A stretch of 64,000 nucleotides of DNA from Klebsiella quasipneumoniae subsp. quasipneumoniae (GCF_020525925.1 NZ_CP084876.1:1860001-1924000); one strand, 5' to 3'. Counted from the stretch's first letter, positions 43,982-55,324 are shown. The notes: generated by a model from the letters alone, not told the origin. A program made the numbers and translations.

Positions 43982-44941
43982 TTACATGCCCGGCAGCGGC
44001 TGCGTCAATATTGCCACCTGCTCCGCCAGCTGATCCAGCAGCTGGAATCGACGCCGGTATTCGGCCCGTTTTTTACTGGCGATGCTCTCCAGCGGTTTTC
44101 TTTCCAGACGCAGCGGTAGCTGCCAGCGCCAGAGGCTTTCCGGCTTGCCGTCGATGGATTGCCAGAACTCGTCATAGCTGGCGTGGAAATGGCGCCCCTT
44201 GCTCAGGCGATAGCGCAGGGCGCGGAACACATGGCCGTTATCGCTGACGCCGTAAATCGCCGCGATATGGCTGCGAGCGGCCAGCAGCCAGATAAACTCC
44301 AGCAGCAGGCGCTTCGGGAACAGACCGTAGCAGGCGCGGGTCGCCTGCTTGATCACCTCATGAGAAACGTGGCGTCGCGGTCCCTGTAAACCGCCGATGA
44401 CCAGCTGCCAGGCGTCGCCCTCCCGGGTCACGCTGAAGGTCGCGCTGGCCAGCAGGGTATGGTCGCTGTCGCGCAGCCATAGGGTGGTTTCACCCTCACG
44501 CTCGGCTTTCCCGGCCGAAGAGGCCGAGAGGGTAAACTGGCGTTCATCCTTTCCATTGAGCGTCAGCAACGGGACCTCGCACACCGCGGTCATGGCATGC
44601 GCCAGCCGCGACCCGCGCAGGGTATCGACATAGCGATAATGGCTTATGACCGCCATCGCCCGCTGCCAGGCGTTGAGATCGCGCGTCAAATATTGACGGT
44701 GCACTTTCCCCGGCAGCGTCGCCTGCGCCGTCAGCAGCTGGTTAAAATCGTCACGAGCGCTCAGCGCCTCCAGCATCGCTTTGGTAGGGCTATAAAATAA
44801 CGCCGTGCGCAGCAGAAACTTAAAGCGGTAATTTTTCTGCCGCCAGATAGGTGCGGGTGTTAATCTGCCCATCACCAGATCGGCAATGAGATGCGAGCGC
44901 GGCGTAAGCACGCTGGATGAATGCAGGCTGTTGTCTGTCAC
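43982..44941 (-). CDS. VirK/YbjX family protein (DUF535)
   Basis: A 319-residue protein of the DUF535 family, which includes Salmonella VirK and E. coli YbjX. Those genes are PhoP-regulated in Salmonella and affect resistance to antimicrobial peptides, but the biochemistry is not known. Family features visible are the N-terminal WRQKNYRFKFLLR, HYRYVDTLRGSRLA, and GGLQGPRR followed by a C-terminal Arg-rich region. The GTG at 44941 is preferred as start because GAGG lies eight bases upstream; GTG at 44986 would add 15 residues. The gene is not at this position in E. coli. I found no convincing PhoP box upstream. Confidence 0.82.
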   Translation of the reverse strand: MTDNSLHSSSVLTPRSHLIADLVMGRLTPAPIWRQKNYRFKFLLRTALFYSPTKAMLEALSARDDFNQLLTAQATLPGKVHRQYLTRDLNAWQRAMAVISHYRYVDTLRGSRLAHAMTAVCEVPLLTLNGKDERQFTLSASSAGKAEREGETTLWLRDSDHTLLASATFSVTREGDAWQLVIGGLQGPRRHVSHEVIKQATRACYGLFPKRLLLEFIWLLAARSHIAAIYGVSDNGHVFRALRYRLSKGRHFHASYDEFWQSIDGKPESLWRWQLPLRLERKPLESIASKKRAEYRRRFQLLDQLAEQVAILTQPLPGM

Positions 44942-45106
44942 GATAAACACCTCGTTGTTATTTCCTGCTATTTTAAAGCGAGGCACTGATAAGCTTAATG
45001 CTCTGGCCGACTATATTTGCCGTTTGTTTAAAATCGATTGAGGTGTAAATAAAAAACAGCGGCTGTAAGCTGGAATTACCTATAATTACGGCATAGAGGT
45101 AATTAT

Positions 45107-45760
45107 ATGTATCAGCGTATTAATGGCAGCGACTGGCGTAATATCTGGCTGATGGGCGATCTGCATGGCTGCTTTGCGCTGCTGATGGAGCGCCTGCGCC
45201 GGCTACGCTTTGATCCCTGGGCCGATCTGCTGATCTCGGTTGGCGATCTGATCGATCGCGGGCCGCAAAGCGCTAACTGTCTCGGCCTGTTGCGCAGCCG
45301 CTGGTTCAGGGCCGTGCGCGGGAATCATGAGCAGATGGCGCTGGAGGCGCTGGAGAGCGGAGATATGACGCTCTGGCAGATGAACGGCGGCGACTGGTAC
45401 GCCCGGAGCAACGTGCGGCAGCGAGCTGACGTCGATCGGCTGCTGGCGCGCTGTCAGCGGCTGCCGTTGATTATTGAAGTGGAGTGCGCAAAGTCGCGGC
45501 ATGTGATCGCCCATGCCGATTACCCGGCGCCGGTCTATCGCTGGCAGCAGCCGGTGGATCCCCAGCGGGTCCTGTGGAGCCGCCATCGTCTGAGTGAACA
45601 TCTGGCGGGGCGTCATGGCGCTATCGCCGGGGCTGACCATTTCTGGTTTGGCCATACCCCGCTTCGCGCGCGTTGTGACTACGACAATCAACACTATATT
45701 GACACCGGCGCCGTGTTCGGCGGCACGCTGACCCTGGTGGCGCTGCAGTCGGCAGGCTAA
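45107..45760 (+). CDS. pphA: Serine/threonine protein phosphatase PphA
   Basis: PPP-family metallophosphatase; in E. coli PrpA/PphA dephosphorylates phosphoproteins and is linked to misfolded-protein signalling. All core motifs are readable: GDLHG near residue 17, GDLIDRGP near 46, GNHE near 73, and a later HADYPAP and FGHTPL histidine pair. 217 residues. GAGG precedes the ATG. Its end overlaps the convergent yebW end by a few bases. Confidence 0.95.
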   Translation: MYQRINGSDWRNIWLMGDLHGCFALLMERLRRLRFDPWADLLISVGDLIDRGPQSANCLGLLRSRWFRAVRGNHEQMALEALESGDMTLWQMNGGDWYARSNVRQRADVDRLLARCQRLPLIIEVECAKSRHVIAHADYPAPVYRWQQPVDPQRVLWSRHRLSEHLAGRHGAIAGADHFWFGHTPLRARCDYDNQHYIDTGAVFGGTLTLVALQSAG

Positions 45761-45948
45761 AAGTCACTGTATTCGCTGGCGGGTTGCCAGAAGCCGTCAA
45801 TAAAATCTTCTATCGGGTAGCAGCCGCCGTGGCGGATCCGCTGATCTTCCATCGCCACCAGGCACTGCGTTTCCTCGCGGTAGACGTCAACCACAATGTC
45901 CTCGCAGCCGCCATCCAGATAGCAAATAAACAACACTAAGGCAAACAT
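45757..45948 (-). CDS. yebW: Small protein YebW
   Basis: A 63-residue protein, same length as E. coli YebW, with MFALVLFICYLDGGCEDIVVDVY and GGCYPIEDFIDGFW conserved. The N-terminal hydrophobic stretch followed by cysteines suggests export or membrane attachment. Function unknown. Confidence 0.92.
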   Translation of the reverse strand: MFALVLFICYLDGGCEDIVVDVYREETQCLVAMEDQRIRHGGCYPIEDFIDGFWQPASEYSDF

Positions 45949-46045
45949 CCTGGCCTCATGTCCGGGGGCACATACTCTTTAGTGTAGGGGATGACGGCGG
46001 GACGGGGAAATAAATAACCCGTCTCAGGCGACGGGTTCATTGGTG

Positions 46046-46285
46046 TCAGGCAAGGCGCATGACCCAGGCATCGGACTGGCGGTCGTAATGTTTACGGTAG
46101 AGGACGGAATGTTCACCATTGAGAATCGCGGGAACGCTGGTATCGGCATCCCAGGCGTCAAGCTGCATACATAAATCTGGATCGGATTTGCAGGGAATGC
46201 TTAACGTTCGCTCACCCTGATGTTCACCATGCAGTTCGGCATCGTCTATCTCAAACACGCCGATGCGGACATTGGTTTTACTCAT
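46046..46285 (-). CDS. yebV: Small protein YebV
   Basis: A 79-residue cytoplasmic protein homologous to E. coli YebV (KTNVRIGVFEIDDAELHGE, IPCKSDPDLCMQLDAWDA). Start MSKTNVRIG fits E. coli; an extra 23 in-frame residues upstream (from 46354) are not homologous. Function unknown. Same strand as rsmF, upstream of which it does not lie; it follows rsmF downstream by about 115 bases. Confidence 0.92.
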   Translation of the reverse strand: MSKTNVRIGVFEIDDAELHGEHQGERTLSIPCKSDPDLCMQLDAWDADTSVPAILNGEHSVLYRKHYDRQSDAWVMRLA

Positions 46286-46400
46286 CGCTTCACCCCATTT
46301 TTCAGCTGAGTTGTGGTACGACCAGTTGCGGCCGTCATTTTTCAGCGTAGTCAATGGGGGGAAAACCGCCAGTCAAAAAGTGCGTATTTTTTGCGCGGCG

Positions 46401-47831
46401 TCACACCTTGCCGGCAAAAAGTTTCCCATCGCGTACCAGCTCGCGCGGATAACTGTTCTTCAGACGGGAGCCGACGCGCTTGGCGAGGCCCAGCGGCACG
46501 CCCTGGAAGGTCACAATGGCTTCGTCCAGCGCTGGCGGGGTTTGCGGATAGACGTCGCGTCCGCGATACCACGCTTCCGCCTCCTCCAGCGTCAGCTCGA
46601 AGGCGCGCTGCGGCGCGGCAAAGGCAATAACCGCCTCATGCTGCCAGCGATAACCCTTATTGTGCAGCTCCGCCAGGCGCACGCCAATGCGCGAAAACCG
46701 CACCCGACCAAACAGAGGCTCCATAGACTGCGGAAACAGCCATAGCTCTTTATCTCGTTGCCACAGCGTGTGGCTCGCGTCCCATTCCAGGCCGACAGCG
46801 CGGGCGGCGGCGGTCGCCGCTGCGGCTTCCCGGCCCTTCAGCGGCACAAACGGGAACTTGCCGACCTTATAGCCCGGCGCCGGGAGCGGATCGATCGCCG
46901 CAGTCTTGCGCAGGCGAGCGACAAAGAAGCCTTCACAATCGTAGATCTGCGGGAAGACATGCAGAAATCCCTCCGCGGTTAGGGCATCGGCCGCGCCGGG
47001 AAACAGCGCTCCCAGCGGCTGGATCTCTACCGCCTGCGGGTAACGGGACAGCAGCCAGTGAATGACTGACTGATTTTCTTCCCGGTTCAGGGTGCAGGTC
47101 GAATAGACCAGCGTCCCGCCAGGGCGCAGGGCATGGAAAGCGCTGTCGATAAGTTCGCGCTGGGTGGCGGCGATGTCGAGGTTGCTCTCCGGCGACCAGT
47201 TTTTCAGCGCGTCCGCATCTTTGCGCACCACCCCTTCGCCGGAGCAGGGGGCATCAAGCAGAATGGCGTCGAAGGCTTCGGGCAATGCCGCGCCGAACAC
47301 CCGGCCGTCGAAATGGGTCAGGCCGACGTTGCTGATGCCGCAGCGGCTGATGTTGGCATGCAGCACTTTCACCCGGCTGGCGGAGAACTCATTCGCCAGG
47401 ATGCCGCCCGCATTGCCCATCCGGGCGGCGATCTGGGTGGTTTTCGACCCCGGGGCGGCGGCAACGTCCATGACCCGTTCAGGCTGCGGGTTGTCGGCGA
47501 ACAGGGCGGCGACCGGCAGCATTGAGCTTGCCTCCTGAATATAGAACAGCCCGCTGAGGTGTTCGGCGGTGCTCCCCAGCGGCAGCGCATCGTCGTCCCG
47601 CTCGATCCAGAATCCCTCCTCACACCAGGGGACCGGCGTCAGCTGCCAGCCATAGGGCGCGACCAGAGAGAGGAAATCATCGACGCTAATTTTCAGCGTA
47701 TTGACGCGAATACTTCGGCGTAGCGGGCGCTGACAGGCGGCGATAAAGTCGTCGAAAGAGAGGTGCGCCGGCATTGCCGCGCGCATTTGAGCGAGAAACG
47801 CTTCAGGGAAATAGACAGTATTTTCGGCCAC
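46401..47831 (-). CDS. rsmF: 16S rRNA m5C1407 methyltransferase
   Basis: SAM-dependent RNA cytosine methyltransferase of the NOL1/NOP2/Sun type modifying C1407 of 16S rRNA. SAM motif [14 protein letters not shown] near residue 118; the two catalytic cysteines lie in DAPCSGEG near 195 and VYSTCTLN near 247; a C-terminal PUA-like region follows. 476 residues, close to E. coli (479). Confidence 0.97.
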   Translation of the reverse strand: MAENTVYFPEAFLAQMRAAMPAHLSFDDFIAACQRPLRRSIRVNTLKISVDDFLSLVAPYGWQLTPVPWCEEGFWIERDDDALPLGSTAEHLSGLFYIQEASSMLPVAALFADNPQPERVMDVAAAPGSKTTQIAARMGNAGGILANEFSASRVKVLHANISRCGISNVGLTHFDGRVFGAALPEAFDAILLDAPCSGEGVVRKDADALKNWSPESNLDIAATQRELIDSAFHALRPGGTLVYSTCTLNREENQSVIHWLLSRYPQAVEIQPLGALFPGAADALTAEGFLHVFPQIYDCEGFFVARLRKTAAIDPLPAPGYKVGKFPFVPLKGREAAAATAAARAVGLEWDASHTLWQRDKELWLFPQSMEPLFGRVRFSRIGVRLAELHNKGYRWQHEAVIAFAAPQRAFELTLEEAEAWYRGRDVYPQTPPALDEAIVTFQGVPLGLAKRVGSRLKNSYPRELVRDGKLFAGKV

Positions 47832-47875
47832 GGGCAGCGCACCACAGAAAAAAAGGGTGCGCAGTTTAGCACAAA

Positions 47876-47900
47876 CGCCCCGGTGCAGGACACCGGGGCG
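47876..47900 (-). terminator. Hairpin after letB
   Basis: A strong CGCCCCGGT / ACCGGGGCG hairpin between the letB stop (47961) and the rsmF start. On the minus strand it is followed by TTTGTGC only, so it is a weak terminator or attenuator. Confidence 0.5.
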
Positions 47901-47960
47901 TGCGGTTTGTCGTCTGCCCGCCGCCGGCGTTTGCCGGGGCGGGAGAAGGGGAGGTGAGGA

Positions 47961-50594
47961 TTACTGCGGCAGGGCGGTGCCCCACTCCCGCCACTCTTTC
48001 GGCTCGCTCTCCAGCAGCAGGAAGTGCTTGCCGTCCTGGGCCTTCGGCGCCAGCGGCGTACCCGGCGGCGTGGCAAAGGCGATCCCGCCGCGGATAAACT
48101 GATTGAAGGTCCCGGTTTTCACCACGCCGCCAACCAGGCCGAAGTCGAGGCTGTAACCTGAGGCCAGCCAGAACACCGAGTTATTGCGCACCAGGTACTG
48201 GTAGCGCTTGCTGATGCGCATCTTAACCATGACCCGGTCAGACATCGATCCCAGCGACAGACCGGTCACCGTCCCGACTTCCAGACCGCGGAACAGCACC
48301 GGCGTACCGATGCCAAGCGATCCGGCCTCCGGCGCTTCCACCACGATATTCAGACCGTCGATATAGCGCGAGTCGCTGATCGTCGTATCCTGGATCTCAA
48401 AGTCGCGACGCGCCGGGCCGCGTCCAGGCTCAACGTTAATATAGGACTGGAACAGGGTGTCGAGATGCTCCACGCCTGCCGCGGAGATCTGCGGGGTGAT
48501 CACCGAGAAGCGAGTCCCGGCGCGGGCAAACGTGCCGACGTATTCCGGGTAAAGCACGGCTTTCGCCTGCACCTCGTTTTTGGCGGTGATCAGCTCCAGG
48601 GACTGGATCTGACCGATATCAATGCCGAGATAGCGAATCGGCATCCCGGCCGCCATCTTCCCGGCATCGAACGCGTGCAGGGTGATCTGGCCGCCCACGG
48701 CGCGCGCCGCCGTTTCAGAAGCGTAAAGGATGCGTTTATTATTCAGCCGCGCGTTGGCGCTGCTGCCGTTGAGGTTATCGAAACTGATCGCTCCTTTAAT
48801 GGCGCGGGCCAGCGGCGAGGCCTGAACGGTGAGCCCGTTGCCGTCAAGTTTGACCTTCGCACCCCCTTCCGCCCAGAAGACGCTGTTGTTGGTCAGCAGG
48901 TAGCGGTACTCCGGCTTGATATGCAGATCGATATCGAAAGCGTCTTTGCGCGGTTTGACGGCGATGATCTCGCCGACGGCGAATTTACGATACAGCACCA
49001 CCGAGCCAGCCTGAACGTCAGGCAGCGTCTCAGCGGAGAGGCTCAGGGTGGTGGTCGGCACTTCGCTCAGGCTGTTTTCCTGCGCCTTTTCGAGGTTGGC
49101 ATACAGCGGATAGCTGCTCTGCATTTCGCCTTTTTCACCCGGGATCACCCGGATCCCGCCGTTCACCCATTCGCTGGCGCTGGCGCCCAGCACCTGCACG
49201 CCATCGAGCCCCACTTTGACGTCCAGACGACTGTTCACCACAAACTTGCTGTCGCCGCGAATCAGATCGCGGTATTCCGGGGCAATCGCCACCTGGAAGG
49301 TCACCCCTTTGGCCGTCAGCTTGCGCTCCAGCACCTGGCCAACTTTCACCCCGTGCAGCACCAGCGGCTGGCCGCCGTCGATCCCGTAGCTCTCCGGCGC
49401 CGAAAGGGTGACGGTGGCGACATTGGGCTCCTCCAGCAGCGCTTTATCCGCTGGCATGACGGAGAAGTGATTACGCGGTTCGCCTTCGCCGGGCACCAGC
49501 TCAAAGGTTTTGCCGGTGAGCAGGGCGCTGACGCTGGGGTTATCAAGGGAGATCTTCGGCTTCTTCATCTGAATCAGCGTTTTCTCCCGCAGCAGGGTCA
49601 CCACGCTCGGGTCGACGGTCATCTCGCCCGTGACTTTGCCGCCAGGGTTAAGATTCAGTTTGCTTAACTGGCCCACTTCCAGCCCCTGATACATCAGCGG
49701 CGTCGAGCCCGCTTTCAGGCCGTCGCCGTCCGGCAGGTCGAGGGTCACCACCACCCCGCGCTGACTGTGCGCCAGGTCTTCGTACAGATGATAGTCATCG
49801 TTTTGCGACGCGACCTGCGAATCGGCAGGGGAGTCAAAGGCGATGGCGCCGTTCACCAGCGCAGAAAGGTTCTCCAGCTGCACTTTGGCCCCGCTCAGGC
49901 CGACGTCGGCTTTGATCCCGGAGACGTTCCAGAAACGGCTGCCTTTTTTCACCAGGTTGGTAAACCGGCGCTCGATCAGCACATCAATGGTGACCCCCTG
50001 GTTATTGTCATTCAGCGTGAAGTCATACACGCGCCCGACCGGGATCTTACGGAAGTAGACCAGCGAGCCGCTGCTCAGAGAGCCAAGGTCGGGCGCCTGC
50101 AGGTGGATCATCAGCTCGCCGTTGTTGATGCGGTATTTGGGCTGGGTGTCGAGGGCGACGAAGTGATCTTCGGGTTCGCCCTTGCCCGGCATCATGCCGA
50201 TGTAGTTCCCACCCACCAGGGCATCCAGTCCTGACACGCCGGCCAGAGAGGCTTTCGGCGTCACCAGCCAGAACTGCGTATCTTTGCGCAGCGCCTCTTT
50301 CATATCGCGTTTGATGCTGGCGGAAACTTCAATTTTACTCAGGTCTTTACTGAGACTGATGTCCTGGACGGTACCGACTTCCACCCCCTGATAGCGGATA
50401 GGCGTCCGCCCCGGCACGATGCCGTTAGCAGACTGGAAATCGATAGTGATCGTCGATCCACGGTCGTCAAAACTGGTCCAGATGAGCCAGGCGGCAATCA
50501 GCAGCGCGATGACCGGCAGCAGCCAGAATGGCGAGATACGACGTTTGGTTTTTATTCTGGCTTCAGTCTGCGAAGCGGGCGTTTCCTGACTCAT
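47961..50594 (-). CDS. letB: Intermembrane lipid transport tunnel protein LetB (YebT)
   Basis: Inner-membrane-anchored periplasmic protein with seven MCE domains that stack into a tunnel for lipid movement between membranes. The N-terminal anchor [20 protein letters not shown] lies at about residues 19-38, followed by repeated MCE units, each beginning with a G-x-P-x-x-Y-x-G-x-x-V-G type motif (for example [36 protein letters not shown]). 877 residues from MSQETPAS, matching E. coli; the first 14 codons of the longer frame are rejected. It overlaps the letA end. Confidence 0.97.
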   Translation of the reverse strand: MSQETPASQTEARIKTKRRISPFWLLPVIALLIAAWLIWTSFDDRGSTITIDFQSANGIVPGRTPIRYQGVEVGTVQDISLSKDLSKIEVSASIKRDMKEALRKDTQFWLVTPKASLAGVSGLDALVGGNYIGMMPGKGEPEDHFVALDTQPKYRINNGELMIHLQAPDLGSLSSGSLVYFRKIPVGRVYDFTLNDNNQGVTIDVLIERRFTNLVKKGSRFWNVSGIKADVGLSGAKVQLENLSALVNGAIAFDSPADSQVASQNDDYHLYEDLAHSQRGVVVTLDLPDGDGLKAGSTPLMYQGLEVGQLSKLNLNPGGKVTGEMTVDPSVVTLLREKTLIQMKKPKISLDNPSVSALLTGKTFELVPGEGEPRNHFSVMPADKALLEEPNVATVTLSAPESYGIDGGQPLVLHGVKVGQVLERKLTAKGVTFQVAIAPEYRDLIRGDSKFVVNSRLDVKVGLDGVQVLGASASEWVNGGIRVIPGEKGEMQSSYPLYANLEKAQENSLSEVPTTTLSLSAETLPDVQAGSVVLYRKFAVGEIIAVKPRKDAFDIDLHIKPEYRYLLTNNSVFWAEGGAKVKLDGNGLTVQASPLARAIKGAISFDNLNGSSANARLNNKRILYASETAARAVGGQITLHAFDAGKMAAGMPIRYLGIDIGQIQSLELITAKNEVQAKAVLYPEYVGTFARAGTRFSVITPQISAAGVEHLDTLFQSYINVEPGRGPARRDFEIQDTTISDSRYIDGLNIVVEAPEAGSLGIGTPVLFRGLEVGTVTGLSLGSMSDRVMVKMRISKRYQYLVRNNSVFWLASGYSLDFGLVGGVVKTGTFNQFIRGGIAFATPPGTPLAPKAQDGKHFLLLESEPKEWREWGTALPQ

Positions 50595-51846
50595 GTGCGT
50601 CCCAAAGTAAGCGGCTGTCCAGCCATTCAACTGCAAGAATAGTTAAAATTACCGCGCCACCGAAGTAAACCGCGGCCGGCCCCATCGTAAAGGCGAGGAG
50701 CTGATCGCGATTGATTAGCGACATGGTGAGTGAGATAACAAACAGATCCAGCATCGACCAGCGGCCAATCCAGGTTATCAGCCGCAGCAGCAGGATGCGG
50801 GTGCGCAGCCCCTGCTCGCATTTGAATTGTATGCTGAGCAGCAGGGTAAATAACACTATAACTTTGGTGAATGGCACCAAAATACTGGCGATAAACACCA
50901 CGCCGGCGATGGCGATATTGCTGCTGGCGAGGGAGATGATCCCGGAGAGGATGGTGTCTTCCTGGCGCGCGCCGTTAACGTAAATGATGGAGATCGGCAG
51001 CAGGTTGGCCGGTAAGAGCAAAATCAGCGAGGCAATCAGCGCCGCCCAGCTGCGCTGCAGGCTCTGCGGTCGGCGATGGTGCAGCGGCGTGTGGCAGCGC
51101 CGGCAGCGGCCGCGGGCGTCGCGGTAGCCGGTGTAGTGGCAGCCGGTGCACACCTGCAGATTGTTATCGGCGCGGGTCGCCGGCCGTTCGGGATAGAATC
51201 GCTCCCACAGCTCTTCGACGTTCATATGGATAAGCGTCAGGATGCTCAGCAGCGTCAGGGAGATAAATGCCACGAGGCCGATGCCGGGCTGCAGAAAGGC
51301 GTAATCCTGCACCTTGATGGAGGCGACGCCGATGCCCACCAGATAGATATCCAGCATGACCCACTCCTTGAGCTTACCGAGCATTAGCAACACCGGACGC
51401 AGGTTCATCCCCAGCACGTTGCCCAGCCACAGATAGCTAATCGAAACCACCAGCAGCACCGGGGCGACCACCGCGCAAAAGAGCACCATCGCGGCGGTAA
51501 GCGGATCGCCCTGCGCGGTCATCTGCCAAATGCCATGCAGGACGTTGGCGTCAATGCGTACCCCCAGCAGGTGAAGGCGCAGCAGGGGTTCGGACCAGGC
51601 AAAGGGCATTAACAGCAGCATCGCCAGGGCCATGCTGCCCAGACGGGTCAACGACCAGTCGCGGCCATCGCGCACCTTTGCGTTACAGCGCGGACACCAG
51701 GCGCTTTGGTTGCGTTTAAGCACCGGTAAGCGAAAGAGCATGTCACACTGCGTACAGCGCTGATAATGCGCATAGGGAAGCGGTGTGCTCACGGCATGCA
51801 CGACCATCTTATTCGCAGGCTTAAGGGTGGATGTTTTTATCGGCAT
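50563..51846 (-). CDS. letA: Membrane protein LetA (YebS)
   Basis: Inner-membrane partner of LetB, of the PqiA family. 427 residues with two similar halves, each with a zinc-ribbon pair (CTQCDMLF...CPRCNAK at the N-terminus and CTGCHYTGY...CRRCHTPL near residue 220) and four hydrophobic segments. Its 3' end overlaps the letB start by 32 bases, so expression is coupled. Confidence 0.96.
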   Translation of the reverse strand: MPIKTSTLKPANKMVVHAVSTPLPYAHYQRCTQCDMLFRLPVLKRNQSAWCPRCNAKVRDGRDWSLTRLGSMALAMLLLMPFAWSEPLLRLHLLGVRIDANVLHGIWQMTAQGDPLTAAMVLFCAVVAPVLLVVSISYLWLGNVLGMNLRPVLLMLGKLKEWVMLDIYLVGIGVASIKVQDYAFLQPGIGLVAFISLTLLSILTLIHMNVEELWERFYPERPATRADNNLQVCTGCHYTGYRDARGRCRRCHTPLHHRRPQSLQRSWAALIASLILLLPANLLPISIIYVNGARQEDTILSGIISLASSNIAIAGVVFIASILVPFTKVIVLFTLLLSIQFKCEQGLRTRILLLRLITWIGRWSMLDLFVISLTMSLINRDQLLAFTMGPAAVYFGGAVILTILAVEWLDSRLLWDAHESGNARFAD

Positions 51847-51978
51847 TTAATACGTACAGGAATGAATGTATCCCACTATCTTAACCTATGAATGAATTCA
51901 TCTTGAGCCCAAGCGCATTTAATGCTTATTTTAGTAGGCTGTACGTATCAGGCAGTAAGACAACCAAGTGAAGATATA

Positions 51979-52476
51979 ATGAGCAAAACAGAATTTTACG
52001 CGGATTTGAACCGCGATTTCCAGGCATTAATGGCAGGTGAAACCAGTTTCCTGGCGATGATCGCCAATACCAGCGCGCTGCTGTTTGAACGACTGGGCGA
52101 GGTCAACTGGGCCGGTTTCTATCTTCTGGAAGGCGATACCCTGGTGCTGGGGCCGTTCCAGGGCAAACTGGCCTGCGTGCGGATCCCGGTCGGGCGCGGC
52201 GTATGCGGCGCGGCGGTGGCGCAAGCCCAGGTGCAGCGCGTCGAGGACGTCCACGCGTTTGACGGCCACATCGCCTGCGATGCCGCCAGTAATTCGGAAA
52301 TTGTCTTCCCCCTGCGCGTGAACGACCAGATTATCGGCGTGCTGGATATCGACAGTCCGGCTTACGGCCGCTTCACTGCTGAAGATGAGCAGGGGTTGCG
52401 CACGCTGGTCGAGCATCTGGAAAAACTCATCGCGGCCACTGATTATCAAAAAATCTTTACCCGTGTCGTGGGATAA
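51979..52476 (+). CDS. msrC: Free methionine-(R)-sulfoxide reductase MsrC
   Basis: GAF-domain enzyme that reduces free methionine-R-sulfoxide. 165 residues from MSKTEFYADL, the E. coli length. Catalytic cysteines are in KLACVRIPVG, GVCGAAV and HIACDAASNSE. An upstream in-frame start at 51922 adds 19 residues with a lipobox-like LVGC, but no homology supports it. Confidence 0.95.
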   Translation: MSKTEFYADLNRDFQALMAGETSFLAMIANTSALLFERLGEVNWAGFYLLEGDTLVLGPFQGKLACVRIPVGRGVCGAAVAQAQVQRVEDVHAFDGHIACDAASNSEIVFPLRVNDQIIGVLDIDSPAYGRFTAEDEQGLRTLVEHLEKLIAATDYQKIFTRVVG

Positions 52477-52573
52477 TCAACGGATAACGTAGCATTTAGC
52501 GAGGACGTCATTATAATGTCGCCTGTTCATGCCTGCGGCTTGTTGGCTACGTCCGTTGTAATCAGGAAATTTC

Positions 52574-53251
52574 ATGGAAAATCAACCTAAGTTGAATAGC
52601 AGTAAAGAAGTTATCGCCTTTCTGGCCGAACGTTTCCCTCAGTGCTTCAGCGCTGAAGGCGAAGCGCGCCCCCTGAAAATCGGAATTTTTCAGGATCTCG
52701 TTGAGCGAGTGGGTGGTGAGATGAATCTCAGCAAAACCCAGCTTCGCGCTGCATTACGTCTCTATACCTCGAGCTGGCGCTATCTCTACGGCGTAAAAGC
52801 CGGCGCTATCCGCGTTGACCTGGACGGCAACCCGTGCGGCGAACTGGAAGAGCAGCACATTGCCCATGCGCGTCAGCAGCTGGAAGAAGCGAAAGCTCGC
52901 GTTCAGGCGCAGCGCGCTGCCCAGCAGGCGAAAAAACGCGAAGCCGCTGCCGCTGCAGGCCAGCCGGATGAAGGCGTTCGCCGCGAGCGTAAACCGCGTC
53001 CTCAGCAGCCGCGTCGTAAAGAGGGTGCTGAACAGCGTAAACCGCGTCCTGTTGCAGCCAAAGCTCCGCGTGAAGAGCGTCTTACTCCGGTATCGGATGT
53101 TTCCGTTCTGACCGTCGGCCAGGCGCTGAAGGTAAAAGCAGGCAATAACGCAATGGACGCCACCGTTGTGGAAATCACCAAAGATGGCGTTCGTGTACAG
53201 CTGACTTCTGGTATGTCAATGATTGTACGCGCAGAACACCTGGTGTTCTGA
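52574..53251 (+). CDS. proQ: RNA chaperone ProQ
   Basis: Global RNA-binding protein that stabilises sRNAs and mRNA 3' ends. N-terminal FinO domain (about 1-120; [22 protein letters not shown]), a Lys/Arg/Ala/Gln-rich linker, and a C-terminal Tudor-like domain ([19 protein letters not shown]). 225 residues, slightly shorter than E. coli (232) through linker differences. The prc gene follows after 19 bases. Confidence 0.97.
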   Translation: MENQPKLNSSKEVIAFLAERFPQCFSAEGEARPLKIGIFQDLVERVGGEMNLSKTQLRAALRLYTSSWRYLYGVKAGAIRVDLDGNPCGELEEQHIAHARQQLEEAKARVQAQRAAQQAKKREAAAAAGQPDEGVRRERKPRPQQPRRKEGAEQRKPRPVAAKAPREERLTPVSDVSVLTVGQALKVKAGNNAMDATVVEITKDGVRVQLTSGMSMIVRAEHLVF

Positions 53252-53270
53252 AACGGAGGCCGGGCCAGGC

Positions 53271-55319
53271 ATGAACACATTTTTTAAAATCACCGCGCTT
53301 GCGGGCCTGCTGGCAATAGCAGGCCATGCGTTCGCTGTTGATGAAATAACCCGTGCAGATCAAATCCCCGTGCTGAAAGAAGAGCCGCAGCACGCGACGG
53401 TGAGCGAGCGCGTGACATCGCGCTTTACCCGCTCTCACTACCGTCAGTTCGATCTCGACAACGCCTTCTCGGCAAAGATTTTTGACCGTTATCTGAACCT
53501 GCTGGATTACAGCCATAATGTGCTGCTGGCCAGCGATGTGGCGAAGTTCGCGGCGAAAAAAGACCAAATCGGCGACGAACTGCGCACCGGGAAACTGGAC
53601 GTCTTCTATGACCTCTACAACCTGGCGCAGCAGCGCCGCTTCGAGCGCTATCAGTATGCGCTGAAGGTGCTGGAACGTCCGATGGACTTTACCGGCAACG
53701 ATAATTTCAACCTTGACCGCTCCAAAGCGCCGTGGCCGAAAGACGAGGCCGAGCTGAACAAGCTGTGGGACGCCAAGGTGAAATTTGACCAGTTAAGCCT
53801 GAAGCTGGCGGGGAAAGACGATAAAGAGATCCGCGACACCTTAACCCGTCGCTATAAGTTCGCTATCCGTCGTCTGGCGCAAACCAACAGCGAAGATGTC
53901 TTCTCGCTGGCGATGACCGCCTTCGCCCGCGAAATCGACCCGCACACCAACTATCTGTCGCCGCGCAATACCGAGCAGTTCAACACCGAGATGAGTCTCT
54001 CACTCGAAGGGATCGGCGCTGTGCTGCAGATGGATGATGACTACACGGTCATTAATTCGCTGGTGGCGGGTGGTCCGGCTGCGAAGAGCAAAGCGATCAG
54101 CGTCGGCGACCGCATTGTCGGCGTCGGCCAGACCGGGAAGTCGATGGTCGATGTGATTGGCTGGCGTCTGGATGACGTCGTGGCGCTGATTAAAGGGCCG
54201 AAGGGCAGCAAGGTTCGCCTTGAGATCCTGCCGGCCGGCAAAGGGGCCAAGACGCGTATCGTCACCCTGACCCGCGAACGTATCCGTCTGGAAGACCGCG
54301 CGGTGAAAATGTCGGTGAAAACCGTCGGTAAAGAAAAAGTCGGCGTGCTGGATATCCCGGGCTTTTACGTCGGCCTGACCGATGACGTGAAAGTGCAGTT
54401 GCAGAAGCTGGAAAAACAGAACGTCAGCAGCGTGGTTATCGATCTGCGCAGCAACGGCGGCGGGGCGCTGACCGAAGCGGTATCGCTCTCGGGGCTGTTT
54501 ATTCCGTCCGGCCCGGTGGTGCAGGTGCGGGATAACAATGGCAAGGTGCGCGAAGACAGCGATAACGATGGCGTAGTCTATTACAAAGGGCCGCTGGTGG
54601 TGCTGGTTGACCGCTTTAGCGCCTCAGCGTCTGAGATCTTTGCCGCCGCAATGCAGGATTATGGCCGCGCGCTGATCGTTGGCGAGCCGACCTTCGGTAA
54701 AGGTACCGTACAGCAGTATCGCTCGTTGAATCGTATCTACGATCAGATGCTGCGTCCGGACTGGCCGGCGTTAGGTTCCGTTCAGTACACCATCCAGAAG
54801 TTCTACCGCATTAACGGCGGCAGTACTCAGCGCAAAGGCGTAACGCCGGATATCATGATGCCAACCGGAAATGAAGATCGCGAAACCGGCGAGCAGTATG
54901 AAGACAACGCGCTGCCGTGGGATAGCATCAACGCGGCCACCTACGTGAAGTCCGGGGACCTCGCCCCGTTTGGACCGGAACTGCTCAAGCGCCACGACGA
55001 GCGTATTGCCCAGGATCCTGAGTTCCAGTACATCATGAAGGATATTGCCCGTTATAACGCGATGAAGGACAAACGTAACATCGTCTCTCTGAACTACGCG
55101 CAGCGTGAAAAAGAGAACGAAGAGGATGATGCGATTCGTCTGGCGCGGATTAACGATCGCCTGAAACGCGAAGGCAAACCGCCGCTGAAAAAACTGGACG
55201 ATCTGCCGAAGGATTACCAGGAGCCGGATCCATATCTTGATGAAACGGTCCATATCGCGGTAGACCTGGCGCATCTCGAAAAAGCGCGCCCGGCGGTGGA
55301 ACCGCCGGCCAGCCAATAA
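53271..55319 (+). CDS. prc: Tail-specific periplasmic protease Prc
   Basis: Periplasmic carboxy-terminal processing protease that trims FtsI and, with NlpI, degrades MepS. Signal peptide ends at ...GHAFA; a PDZ domain lies near residues 240-320; the catalytic Ser-Lys pair falls in DRFSASASE and FGKGTVQQY. 682 residues from MNTFFKIT, the E. coli length. Translation from the upstream in-frame ATG at 53223 would overlap proQ and is rejected. Confidence 0.98.
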   Translation: MNTFFKITALAGLLAIAGHAFAVDEITRADQIPVLKEEPQHATVSERVTSRFTRSHYRQFDLDNAFSAKIFDRYLNLLDYSHNVLLASDVAKFAAKKDQIGDELRTGKLDVFYDLYNLAQQRRFERYQYALKVLERPMDFTGNDNFNLDRSKAPWPKDEAELNKLWDAKVKFDQLSLKLAGKDDKEIRDTLTRRYKFAIRRLAQTNSEDVFSLAMTAFAREIDPHTNYLSPRNTEQFNTEMSLSLEGIGAVLQMDDDYTVINSLVAGGPAAKSKAISVGDRIVGVGQTGKSMVDVIGWRLDDVVALIKGPKGSKVRLEILPAGKGAKTRIVTLTRERIRLEDRAVKMSVKTVGKEKVGVLDIPGFYVGLTDDVKVQLQKLEKQNVSSVVIDLRSNGGGALTEAVSLSGLFIPSGPVVQVRDNNGKVREDSDNDGVVYYKGPLVVLVDRFSASASEIFAAAMQDYGRALIVGEPTFGKGTVQQYRSLNRIYDQMLRPDWPALGSVQYTIQKFYRINGGSTQRKGVTPDIMMPTGNEDRETGEQYEDNALPWDSINAATYVKSGDLAPFGPELLKRHDERIAQDPEFQYIMKDIARYNAMKDKRNIVSLNYAQREKENEEDDAIRLARINDRLKREGKPPLKKLDDLPKDYQEPDPYLDETVHIAVDLAHLEKARPAVEPPASQ

Positions 55320-55324
55320 GTCGC

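Noticed and set aside
44987..45106. PhoP box upstream of the VirK-like gene
   Set aside because: TGTTTA and TGTAAA occur but not as direct repeats with the required five-base spacer.
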